Shown here: in pieces, positions 7,796 to 14,613 of the stretch
How the letters are laid out: every line of letters begins with the position of its first letter
How positions within the stretch are numbered: position 1 is the first letter of the stretch
From: Terriglobia bacterium
GTDB taxonomy: Bacteria; Acidobacteriota; Terriglobia; Terriglobales; Acidobacteriaceae
Direction of reading: 5' to 3'
NCBI GenBank assembly: GCA_020073185.1
Contig: JAIQFT010000041.1
Span: 1 to 36,702 of the forward strand
Length of the DNA stretch: 36,702 bases
The notes under the pieces: generated by a model
Databases searched by the model: none
Told to the model about the DNA's origin: nothing
What the model saw: only the letters and a program-made list of their open reading frames with translations
Made by a program: the position numbers and the translations under genes

Positions 7796-9058
7796 CTAGA
7801 AAGGATGCGCGCCGTGCGCACCCAGGGAAAACTGCAATTGCATTAGGAACTCGTGCGCGTCGAAGTGCTCGGCATAGCGGGTCAACCGGTACTGGCCGCG
7901 GAGTTGGCTGAACTCGCTGGGCCAGTAGGTCAGCACGAGCGAGGCACCGCTGTCGGTGAGCGAATCGTCGCGCGCGCGGTCAGAGCGGTCGTAACGCGCG
8001 CCGGCAAACCAGCGGCGGCCCAACTGATAATCGCCCGAGGCATAAAAACCGAAGGAGCGCTGCAGGCGCGGCAATTGCTGGCGCTGGCTCCAGATGAACT
8101 CGCCGCGACCGACGAAGGATTGGTAAATCGAGCGGCGCAACGGCTTCCAGCGCAGGGTGGCGTCAACGCCATAGAGCTGGGTCAGAAAGCGGCTGCCGAG
8201 GTCGTTGTGCCCGCGCGCGTAGGAAGCGCCGATATCGAGGTTGGTGGACTCAGTGAGGTCGCGATAGCCACGCAGGTGGGCGATGGCGCTGACGTCACTG
8301 CGTCGCGACGAGGTGAAGACGTCGGCGGAGTCGCCGCGGAAGACCTGCCCGGTGGCTTCGAGGAAAAGCCCCTTGGGCGCAGGCAGAATGCGGGTGAACG
8401 ACAGGCCGGCGTCGTTGATGCCATCTTCCCCGCCGACCAGGCTGTTGGTGACGAGCGGGCGGTCGGCCCAGGACAGCACGTGGTTGTGCAGCGTGTTCAC
8501 CTTGCCGAAGGCAGCGCGCATCTTGCCGCCACGCGCGACGATGCCGGCGGGCAGCGCGGTGAAAGTGATGTAACCCTCTTCGAGGTTGACACCTTCTTCG
8601 CCGAAAGAGAGGAAGAAGTCGCCGCGCGCATAGGGATCGATGATCGCCTGGAGGCCGACCTCGGATTCGTGCATCTGGAAGGCGGGCGTCGGAGTAATGG
8701 GATTGTGACCCATGGAGCCGAGGAAATCGCCGATGACGCTGATGTCGGGATTGAGTGCCTTGGATGCGGCTGAGGCTCCGCCGTATACCGGCAACGCGCC
8801 GGCCTGCTCGGCGCCGCCGACCACAGGCGTGGCCGTAGCCTGCAGCGACGCAGAAGCGGGCGCGGTGGGAGTGGCTGCGGCAGCCTGGGCCTGCTGTTCC
8901 TGCTGCGCTTTGAGCATGCGCACCTGGCCTTCGAGCAGGATGATGCGCTCCTCGATCGCCTTGATGCGGTCGTCTTGGCTCTGCTGGGCGCGAGCCGCCG
9001 GCGTATTCGCCAAAACAATGAAGATCATCAATGCAACGCCCCAACGGCGGTTTTGCAT
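7796..9058 (-). CDS. Outer-membrane beta-barrel protein of metal-uptake operon
   Basis: A 420-residue secreted protein. A signal peptide (about 1-24, ending ARAQ) is followed by a coiled-coil segment (RIKAIEERIILLEGQVRMLKA), an Ala/Pro/Thr-rich linker to about residue 95, then a domain of alternating polar and aromatic strands ending in LMQLQFSLGAHGAHPF. This is the shape of a porin-like barrel with an N-terminal trimerising or periplasmic coil. Its position directly before the ZnuA-like gene suggests it admits or binds the metal at the outer surface. I recognise no named family with certainty; similar barrel genes next to zinc ABC genes are known in other Gram-negative bacteria, and the function is inferred from that context. 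Confidence 0.8.
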   Translation of the reverse strand: MQNRRWGVALMIFIVLANTPAARAQQSQDDRIKAIEERIILLEGQVRMLKAQQEQQAQAAAATPTAPASASLQATATPVVGGAEQAGALPVYGGASAASKALNPDISVIGDFLGSMGHNPITPTPAFQMHESEVGLQAIIDPYARGDFFLSFGEEGVNLEEGYITFTALPAGIVARGGKMRAAFGKVNTLHNHVLSWADRPLVTNSLVGGEDGINDAGLSFTRILPAPKGLFLEATGQVFRGDSADVFTSSRRSDVSAIAHLRGYRDLTESTNLDIGASYARGHNDLGSRFLTQLYGVDATLRWKPLRRSIYQSFVGRGEFIWSQRQQLPRLQRSFGFYASGDYQLGRRWFAGARYDRSDRARDDSLTDSGASLVLTYWPSEFSQLRGQYRLTRYAEHFDAHEFLMQLQFSLGAHGAHPF

Positions 9059-9157
9059 GGGGAACCTCCTGCTTGCAATCAGAATGGCTGCCGATGTCCG
9101 CGAAATCGGACGCGCCCCGGCAACATCAATACCGGGATTGAAACGGCCGAGGAAGAT

Positions 9158-9460
9158 TCAAGCCTGAGGCGGAGGTCGGGTGTACAGGGGAAAGGTTTTC
9201 GCCGATTCGTAGGAGCCGGCCTGCTGCAGGGGCAACGGCGCGGCGCAGGTGAAGCGCGGCAGGGGTGCCACGGGGGCGGCGCTGATGGTCACAGGAAAAT
9301 GTGCGGCAAGACACAGGAGGCAGTGATGCGGCGTCAGCGGCGCGCTTTCCAGCGGGCCAACCGAGCGGTGAACGTGAATGGCGTCATAGGAAATGACGCA
9401 CATGAGGAGCAGGCAAAGTACCGCGGCGAAGCTGGCCCGCCGCGGCTTGCCGCGAGACAT
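9158..9460 (-). CDS. Small Cys/His-containing membrane protein, DUF2946-like
   Basis: A 100-residue protein with one hydrophobic segment after a basic start (MSRGKPRRASFAAVLCLLLM) and a short motif rich in potential metal ligands, HVHR followed by HHCLLCLAAH. The size, single membrane segment and His/Cys motif resemble DUF2946-type proteins found beside metal-transport genes, but the match is by shape only. It is the first gene of the metal-uptake unit, 99 bp before the barrel gene. The frame stays open upstream to about 9748, but that part looks non-coding; the ATG at 9460 places the signal/anchor at the start. Confidence 0.6.
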   Translation of the reverse strand: MSRGKPRRASFAAVLCLLLMCVISYDAIHVHRSVGPLESAPLTPHHCLLCLAAHFPVTISAAPVAPLPRFTCAAPLPLQQAGSYESAKTFPLYTRPPPQA

Positions 9461-9736
9461 CAGCGGCGTCGGACATTGTGCGATGCTCACTGGCAGTATT
9501 GTAAACCCCGCGTGCGGAAGAAGTTCCGAGCTGCAAGGCTGCTCATAAAGATGCGTGAAGGCGGCAGAAAGCTGCACAGCCAAGGGCCGATAGTCGTTGG
9601 ACGGCCGAATGCTTACGCCCCCGGGCATGGAGCCGTTGTCCAGAAACGGTTGATCAGCGCCAAGGCGGAGCAGTGGCGCAAATTTCGATCCTGCCTTGAG
9701 CGTTGCGCCCGCCTGGTTCGATACCATGTTTTTGAC

Positions 9737-11452
9737 GTGCGTGAGCAAGGCAAGCTTCGCGGATGGTCGGACGGCGTTGTCGGGTTGCTGCTTTTTCTTG
9801 CGACTGCCATGGTTGTGGTATGGCAGAACTCAAGGCTGGGTGTGTTGTGGGACCTCAGTTACATCCTGGAGAACGCGTACCGAATTTCCCTGGGGCAGGT
9901 TCCCTATCGAGACTTTCCGCTTCCCTATCCGCCTTTGACGTTCGTGACGCAAGCGGCGCTCATCAAGTTCGCCGGAAGAGCGTTCTGGCATCACGTGCTG
10001 TACTGCGCCGTGGTCAGCGGAGTCGCGACGGTGCTGAGCTGGCGAATTCTCCTGAGGCTGCTGCGAGGGGCGGTTGAGCGGCCGCGGTTCGTGGCATCGG
10101 TGCTGAGCGCGCCACTGACCGTTCTGGGGATTTACTGCATTTTCCCGCACCCGTTTTACGACTGCGACTGCACCTTCGCGATCCTTTTGTGCCTACTCTT
10201 GCTGCTGCACGTGGAAGAAAGGGGATTCCCTTCTACGCTGAGTTTCTTCAGCGGCCTGGCGCTGGTTGTGCCGCCGTTGGTGAAACAAAACACCGGGCTG
10301 GCGTTCCTCGGCAGCGCAGTCCTTGCGATCCTGGCACTGCTGATTTTCGACAGGCGACGCGAGCAAGCTGTACGCGGCTACGGCCTCATGCTCGGCGGCA
10401 TCACCGCGGGACTGGCGTTGGCGGCGATGGTGATTCACTTCACCGCGGGGCTGCAGAATTATCAGCACTGGACGATACAGTATGCGGCCGCGCGGCGCAT
10501 GCCTTCGCTCAGCAACATGCTGTCGGTGTACGACAACCGGCTTCTACTGTGGTGGCTGCCCGCGTTCGTTGCGGGAGCGCTCTTGCTATCGCTTCGCCGC
10601 GCCAGTAGCGGGTTGGTAATTTTCGCGGCAGTTCTGCTGTCAGTGCCGTTCCTAGGGACGTCGGCATGCCTGCTGGGCGGAAACGATTCATCCGACAAAG
10701 CGGAGTGCCTGTTATCGCTGTGGCCGTTTCTGCTGATCGTCTCGTTCCTGGCTTCGGTGTGGACCGCGCGCCAGCGAAAAGGCATGACGCTCATGGCGCC
10801 CTTCATTGTGATCGCGACGGTGCACGGGGCATTTCTGTCGCAGCAGGTCTGGGGCTCGACCTATGCACTGTGGCCGCTGGCTATGATTTTGATCGCCAGC
10901 ACGTTGACGGGGCTTGCGGCGGGGTCGAAGGAACGCCCCGCAATCGAGGTCGTGGTTGCGCTGCTGATCGCGGCGCCGCTATGTATTTCCGGCGCGCACT
11001 ACGTGTGGAACCATGAGCGACTGGACTACGCAAATGTCTCCGACGGCCAGCCGCAACATTCGACGCTGCCGGCGCTCCGAGGATTAACCGCGCGCGGCGC
11101 GTGGCTTCCGCAGTTCGATGAGCTGGTTGCGTATGCTAAAGCCGAGATTCCGGCTGAGGACGGACTCCTGATGATCCCCGGTGAAGACCTCTTCTCCTAC
11201 GCGACCGGCCGAGAGCCGCGCTTCCCGGTGCTGATGTTCGACCACACCGTGAACCCGTACAGCCCCGAAGAAATCGCACAGATGGCGCGTGCGCACAACA
11301 TACGCTGGCTGGTGGTGAAGCGAGAGTTACAACTGGAAGCCGACCCGGTCGAAGACAGGAATCGGCTGCTTGATTTGTTGCGCAAGGAATTCGCGAAAGT
11401 GGAGGAGTTGGATAATTACGACGTGTATCGGCGCGTCGCGGCACTGCAGTGA
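9737..11452 (+). CDS. Polytopic glycosyltransferase-like membrane protein (GT39/GT87 type)
   Basis: About 571 residues with roughly ten hydrophobic segments. The first periplasmic loop holds LGVLWDLSYILENAYRISLG and DFPLPYPPLTF, resembling the acidic-residue loop of GT-C enzymes that use polyprenyl-phosphate sugars. The C-terminal 140 residues are soluble, ending in NYDVYRRV. It probably transfers a sugar to lipid, protein or glycan on the outer face of the inner membrane. No ATG precedes the first membrane segment in frame, so a GTG at 9737 is taken as start; this is uncertain because no clear ribosome-binding site is visible. The frame stays open far upstream, but that part overlaps the divergent metal operon antisense. 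Confidence 0.75.
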   Translation: MREQGKLRGWSDGVVGLLLFLATAMVVVWQNSRLGVLWDLSYILENAYRISLGQVPYRDFPLPYPPLTFVTQAALIKFAGRAFWHHVLYCAVVSGVATVLSWRILLRLLRGAVERPRFVASVLSAPLTVLGIYCIFPHPFYDCDCTFAILLCLLLLLHVEERGFPSTLSFFSGLALVVPPLVKQNTGLAFLGSAVLAILALLIFDRRREQAVRGYGLMLGGITAGLALAAMVIHFTAGLQNYQHWTIQYAAARRMPSLSNMLSVYDNRLLLWWLPAFVAGALLLSLRRASSGLVIFAAVLLSVPFLGTSACLLGGNDSSDKAECLLSLWPFLLIVSFLASVWTARQRKGMTLMAPFIVIATVHGAFLSQQVWGSTYALWPLAMILIASTLTGLAAGSKERPAIEVVVALLIAAPLCISGAHYVWNHERLDYANVSDGQPQHSTLPALRGLTARGAWLPQFDELVAYAKAEIPAEDGLLMIPGEDLFSYATGREPRFPVLMFDHTVNPYSPEEIAQMARAHNIRWLVVKRELQLEADPVEDRNRLLDLLRKEFAKVEELDNYDVYRRVAALQ

Positions 11453-11483
11453 ATTGCGCGCCAAAGACATACGCGGACACCGA

Positions 11484-11506
11484 ATTCTGCGCTACACACG
11501 CAGAAT
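11484..11506. terminator. Hairpin between glycosyltransferase and tRNA-Pro
   Basis: Perfect 8-bp arms ATTCTGCG and CGCAGAAT enclose a 7-base loop. It lies between two convergent genes, 31 bp after the glycosyltransferase stop and 6 bp after the tRNA-Pro 3' end. There is no T-run on either strand, so it may be a weak terminator or an RNA-processing barrier. Confidence 0.4.
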
Positions 11507-11512
11507 AGAACT

Positions 11513-11589
11513 TGGTCGGGGCGATTGGATTTGAACCAACGACCCCCTGCGCCCAAGGCAGGTGCGCTACCAGGCTGCGCTACGCCCCG
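11513..11589 (-). tRNA. tRNA-Pro(UGG)
   Basis: The minus strand folds as a full cloverleaf: acceptor CGGGGCG pairs with CGCCCCG, the D-arm has GCGCAGCCTGGTAGCGC, the anticodon arm CCTGC-CTTGGGC-GCAGG gives anticodon TGG, and the T-arm contains GGTTCAAATCC. Discriminator A and an encoded CCA end the gene. The length is 77 bases. Confidence 0.96.
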
Positions 11590-11608
11590 ACATCCTAAGT
11601 TCTGATTC

Positions 11609-11637
11609 TACCGCAACTTACAGTTTGGTTCTAGCCT
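11609..11637 (+). repeat. Left copy of imperfect direct repeat flanking vapBC patch
   Basis: This 29-base stretch starts TACCGCAAC and ends AGCCT. It matches 13157-13185 at 22 of 29 positions; six of the seven differences are transitions. A related TCTGAYTC lies just before both copies. The pair encloses vapBC and a transposase remnant, 20 bp from the 5' end of tRNA-Pro. Confidence 0.45.
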
Positions 11638-11650
11638 GCGATTCATCGCA

Positions 11651-11690
11651 CTGTGCCAAAACTGCGCTAAAACCCGTCATTTTGGCACAG
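11651..11690. repeat. Perfect 11-bp inverted repeat
   Basis: CTGTGCCAAAA and TTTTGGCACAG are separated by 18 bases, upstream of tRNA-Pro on its strand. The right arm with two extra bases, CATTTTGGCACAG, also occurs at 1928-1940. It could be a regulator site or the trace of a small element. Confidence 0.4.
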
Positions 11691-12207
11691 CAAATCACGA
11701 GACCAGGCGCCCGTAAGTTCTTGAGAATTAGTTGCCCCGCATACCCATTATGCTTGCCGGAAAAATGCGCGCCGCTTGAAAAGCACATGCGCTTCTTCTA
11801 CACATTACGTCCAGTTTCCATGCCCCGAATTTCGCGGCTCGGCTCGTCCAGATAGGTCTACCGCAGAATGTCGTGTGGCTGTACGTCGAGTTGGCCCGAC
11901 CGTTGGGCAACGGCAGGGTGGAAGCCACCGGACGACCGGAGGTCGGAGAGTTTGCGTCTCCTGCCTCAGGATAGATACCCGGGTCGGATTTCTAATGCCG
12001 AACGCAACGTTTTGACGCAATCGGAATTGACGCAACCTCGGTTGTGCTAGGCAAGAGCCGTTCAGCCTTGACACAAACCTTTGAGCTTGTCGGGCCCGGA
12101 GAGTGGTCGATAAGGGCAACCGGGCTGAAAGCGATCTCGCCTATAGCGACGAGGAGTATGGGGGGAATCGGTAGGATTCCGAACTCTCGACTGATTTTGG
12201 GGCACTG

Positions 12208-12236
12208 TTGACGAATACACAAAAAGATGAGATATT
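12208..12236 (+). promoter_or_regulatory. Candidate vapBC promoter
   Basis: TTGACG at 12208-12213 and GATATT at 12231-12236 are 17 bp apart, matching the sigma-70 consensus at five and four of six positions. Transcription would start near 12243, just before AGGAG at 12245, giving a very short leader. This supports the ATG at 12263 over the in-frame ATG at 12227. Confidence 0.5.
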
Positions 12237-12262
12237 TACACATCAGGAGAGTTCCCGATAAG

Positions 12263-12466
12263 ATGCGGACCAATATCGACATCGACGACCGTTTGATGCG
12301 CCAGGCGCTTAGGAGTAGTGGTGCGCGGACAAAGCGAGCTGTCGTGGAAGCTGGGCTGCGACTGCTCATTAAGACTCGTGCTCAAGCCACGATCCGCCGG
12401 CTGCGGGGTAAGATCCAATGGCACGGTGATCTGAACATCTCGCGCCTCGGGCGTATGTCGGAGTAG
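12263..12466 (+). CDS. vapB: VapB-family antitoxin
   Basis: A 67-residue antitoxin of the VapB/DUF2191 group. It begins MRTNIDIDDRLM, an N-terminal strand that contributes to ribbon-helix-helix type DNA binding, continues with ALRSSGARTKRAVVEAGLRLLI, and ends in the toxin-binding stretch RRLRGKIQWHGDL. The start at 12263 matches the conserved family N-terminus and lies after the predicted transcription start. The toxin gene follows after eight bases. The protein should neutralise the PIN-domain toxin and repress its own promoter. Confidence 0.9.
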   Translation: MRTNIDIDDRLMRQALRSSGARTKRAVVEAGLRLLIKTRAQATIRRLRGKIQWHGDLNISRLGRMSE

Positions 12467-12474
12467 GATGCCGC

Positions 12475-12870
12475 GTGGTGATCGTGGACACTACGGTCTG
12501 GGTTGACTACCTGCGTGGTGCGCGGAACCCCGAAACAGACTGGCTAAACGTCGAACTCGATCGACGACGTTTTGGATTAACAGATCTGATCCTCTGTGAG
12601 GTTCTTCAGGGTATTCGCGACGATCTCTCCTTTTCTCGGGTGCAGCGCGAGCTCGGCAAGTTTGAGGTGTTCGAGACAGGCGGGGTGGAGCTGGCTGTTG
12701 CGGCGGCTCGGAATTTCCGGAAGCTTCGTCAACAAGGTCACACCGTGCGCAAGACCATCGATTGCTTAATTGCCACGTTCTGTCTTCGAGATGGGCATTC
12801 CCTACTGCACCGAGATCGCGACTTCGATCCGTTCGAACAAATCCTTGGACTCTCCGTTATCCGCCCATGA
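12475..12870 (+). CDS. vapC: VapC-family PIN-domain toxin ribonuclease
   Basis: A 131-residue PIN nuclease. The acidic metal-binding residues are all present: D5 in MVIVDTTVWV, E42 in LILCEVLQG, D96 in RKTIDCLIA and D114/D116 in HRDRDFD. VapC toxins cleave tRNA or rRNA when the antitoxin is lost. It begins with GTG at 12475, or GTG one codon later; the nearby ATG at 12468 is out of frame. The set of catalytic residues indicates an active toxin. The pair sits in a repeat-flanked patch beside tRNA-Pro, consistent with acquisition by transfer. Confidence 0.93.
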   Translation: MVIVDTTVWVDYLRGARNPETDWLNVELDRRRFGLTDLILCEVLQGIRDDLSFSRVQRELGKFEVFETGGVELAVAAARNFRKLRQQGHTVRKTIDCLIATFCLRDGHSLLHRDRDFDPFEQILGLSVIRP

Positions 12871-12926
12871 GTGGATGCCGAGGTTTCCTGCGCCGCGTAC
12901 GTAACCAGCCTCCCCTGATCGTCGAC

Positions 12927-12947
12927 CCCCTGGCGTTGGTCCAGGGG
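12927..12947 (+). terminator. Hairpin downstream of vapC
   Basis: CCCCTGG and CCAGGGG form a 7-bp perfect stem with a 7-base loop, 57 bp after the vapC stop. Only CTTATT follows, so it is at best a weak terminator. Confidence 0.35.
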
Positions 12948-12975
12948 CTTATTGAACATCTTCTGCGGCAATCAT

Positions 12976-13071
12976 CTGCTGTGTGCCCGCCTGTTCAGCG
13001 ACCGGTTGAGCACGGAGACGATGCGGGCCAACCTGTTGCGGCTGTACGGCTTGCGCACCGCCACCTCATAA
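12976..13071 (+). pseudogene. Transposase C-terminal remnant (IS1380-like)
   Basis: A 31-codon open stretch ends at a TAA and reads ARLFSDRLSTETMRANLLRL in its middle. This pattern, LFxDRxSTxTMRANQLRL, is familiar from the C-terminal part of IS1380-type DDE transposases, where more residues normally follow. No start codon, upstream catalytic domain or terminal repeats are visible, so it is a decayed fragment. The family call rests on this one motif. Confidence 0.45.
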
Positions 13072-13156
13072 CCGATTCGCGAAATGAGCTGCAAAATCTG
13101 CGAGAAAATGCCGCATACTCTACTCGAGGCTGAGTCCTGCTCTGACTCGTTTGGTT

Positions 13157-13185
13157 TACCGCAACCTACAACTCGGTCGCAGCCT
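13157..13185 (+). repeat. Right copy of imperfect direct repeat flanking vapBC patch
   Basis: This is the partner of 11609-11637, with the same TACCGCAAC start and AGCCT end. It lies 31 bp before the sigma-factor start, so it may mark the right border of inserted DNA or belong to the sigma-gene promoter region. Confidence 0.45.
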
Positions 13186-13215
13186 TCATTCGGCCTAGGA
13201 CTACACTAGGAGTGC

Positions 13216-14064
13216 GTGCGAACTGAACTGTTCCGGGCCATTGCCGAATTGAGAAACGACGATCCGGAGTCGATGGAGCGTGCACTCGCGCTTGTCCGGC
13301 AGACCGCCTTTTCCTTTAGCATGAAGGTGTGCGGTCATCGTGAGGACGCCGAGGATACAGCTCAAGAAACCCTGATCCGCGCGGTACCTGAACTCTCCAA
13401 CTTTGATAGCCCAGAGGCACTCGCGGTGTGGTTGTACAAGGTTGCGCGCAGCCGCTGCCTGATGAGCCGGCGGCGCAGCAAGTTCGCCCCCAAACAAGAC
13501 CTTTCGCTCGACGAACTCCTCCCCGACCGCAGCGAACTGGAGGCGCTCACCGCTTCCCGCGAAGGCGGCCCGGAACAACAACTCCTGCGTGCGGAGAATC
13601 GCGAAGAACTGCAGCGCGCGGTGCTGAAAATCCCGCCCGACTATCGCATGGTTCTGGTTCTCCACGACATGGAAGAGCTCTCCACCGCGGAGGTGGCGCG
13701 CATCACCGGGCTTCGCGAAGGCACAGTACGCGTGCGCTTGCACCGCGCCCGAGTCTTCCTCCGCAATCAGTTGGCGCGCAAGGTCAAAACCGCCGCCACC
13801 GGCGCAAAACCCCAGGCGGCACTGCGCTGCAAACGGCTGTTCTCCATGCTTTCCGATTACCTCGATCAGGAACTCGATCCCTCGCTTTGCCAGAACATGG
13901 AGAGCCACCTCGGCGACTGTTCTCCCTGCAAGGCATATCTGGCGAGCCTGGAGGAAACCGTCCGCCGCTGCAAGCGTCACTGTACCGAGGAACTCAAAAC
14001 CAAGGTGCGCGCCCAGTTCCACGAACTACTTCGGGAATCCTCCGCCGCAAAAGCCGCCCGCTAG
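13216..14064 (+). CDS. ECF sigma factor with fused C-terminal zinc anti-sigma domain
   Basis: A 282-residue protein with two modules. Residues about 25-185 form an ECF sigma-70 factor: region 2 (GHREDAEDTAQETLIRA, then VWLYKVARSRCLM) and region 4 (LKIPPDYRMVLVLHDMEEL, then VARITGLREGTVRVRLHRAR). After a basic linker, residues 205-250 form a zf-HC2/ZAS-like module with C205, H231, C235 and C238 (HLGDCSPC) as zinc ligands. ZAS domains normally sit in separate anti-sigma proteins and sense thiol oxidation; here the sensor is tethered to the sigma factor. Start GTG 13216 follows AGGAG closely. It heads the OsmC-RND unit and probably controls it (inference). Confidence 0.9.
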   Translation: MRTELFRAIAELRNDDPESMERALALVRQTAFSFSMKVCGHREDAEDTAQETLIRAVPELSNFDSPEALAVWLYKVARSRCLMSRRRSKFAPKQDLSLDELLPDRSELEALTASREGGPEQQLLRAENREELQRAVLKIPPDYRMVLVLHDMEELSTAEVARITGLREGTVRVRLHRARVFLRNQLARKVKTAATGAKPQAALRCKRLFSMLSDYLDQELDPSLCQNMESHLGDCSPCKAYLASLEETVRRCKRHCTEELKTKVRAQFHELLRESSAAKAAR

Positions 14065-14154
14065 CCATTGGAATCACTGACAAGGCGCCCGACAATCCTG
14101 TAACAAATCTCCGTTGGACTGCATTTATCCGTGTTCCGCTAATGGAGGTTTGCC

Positions 14155-14613
14155 ATGATCCAGGCTTCCGTCGCCCTGACCCAGACCTCGGGAACAGGCC
14201 GCCAGTTTGTCGTCACTACCGGCACCGGACACCACGTCATCATTGACGACGCCGTCGGCGCCACCGGCCCCAAGCCGATCGAGTTGGTGGCGGCCGCGTT
14301 GGCAGGTTGCACCGCCTTCGACGTCATCAACATACTGCGCAAGAAGCGTCAAAATGTCACTGCCTACGAGGTGCATGTCGAGGCTGACCAGGCGCCCGAA
14401 CCTCCGCAGGTGTTCACCAGGGTTCGCATCCGGCACATCCTGACCGGCGTGGATGTGGACCGCGAAGCCGTCGCCGCCGCGATCCATCTGTCCGAATCGA
14501 AGTATTGCTCGGTGGGTGCGATGGTACAGAAGTCGGCCGAATTCACAACTTCCTTCGAAATCATTCCCGCGCACGTGGCTGAGCTTGTGGCGGCTGGAGT
14601 CCACGGACAATGA
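14155..14613 (+). CDS. OsmC-family thiol peroxidase
   Basis: A 152-residue OsmC/Ohr-superfamily protein. The two catalytic cysteines are present at C52 (AALAGCTAFDV) and C118 (SKYCSVGAM), the second in the family's usual SxKYCSV context. Such proteins reduce organic or fatty-acid hydroperoxides using dithiols; the YhfA-like subgroup has less defined substrates. An upstream GGAGG 6 bases before the ATG gives a good ribosome-binding site. The gene lies 90 bp after the sigma factor and its stop overlaps the TolC-like gene by four bases (ATGA), so peroxide handling is wired directly to the efflux genes. Confidence 0.9.
   Translation: MIQASVALTQTSGTGRQFVVTTGTGHHVIIDDAVGATGPKPIELVAAALAGCTAFDVINILRKKRQNVTAYEVHVEADQAPEPPQVFTRVRIRHILTGVDVDREAVAAAIHLSESKYCSVGAMVQKSAEFTTSFEIIPAHVAELVAAGVHGQ

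Larger units (their letters stand above)
11590..12207. other. Gene-free accessory stretch with short repeats
   Basis: About 620 bases between tRNA-Pro and the vapBC promoter. No open frame here has a recognisable product. It holds one copy of a 29-bp imperfect repeat (11609-11637), a perfect 11-bp inverted repeat (CTGTGCCAAAA at 11651-11661, TTTTGGCACAG at 11680-11690, 18-base loop), and TTGACGCAA twice at 12012 and 12027. The weak coding character suggests decayed inserted DNA. Confidence 0.5.

Noticed and set aside
8975-9736. N-terminal extension of the glycosyltransferase frame
   Set aside because: The extra 250 codons lie antisense to the metal operon and lack membrane segments; the protein character begins at the GTG at 9737.
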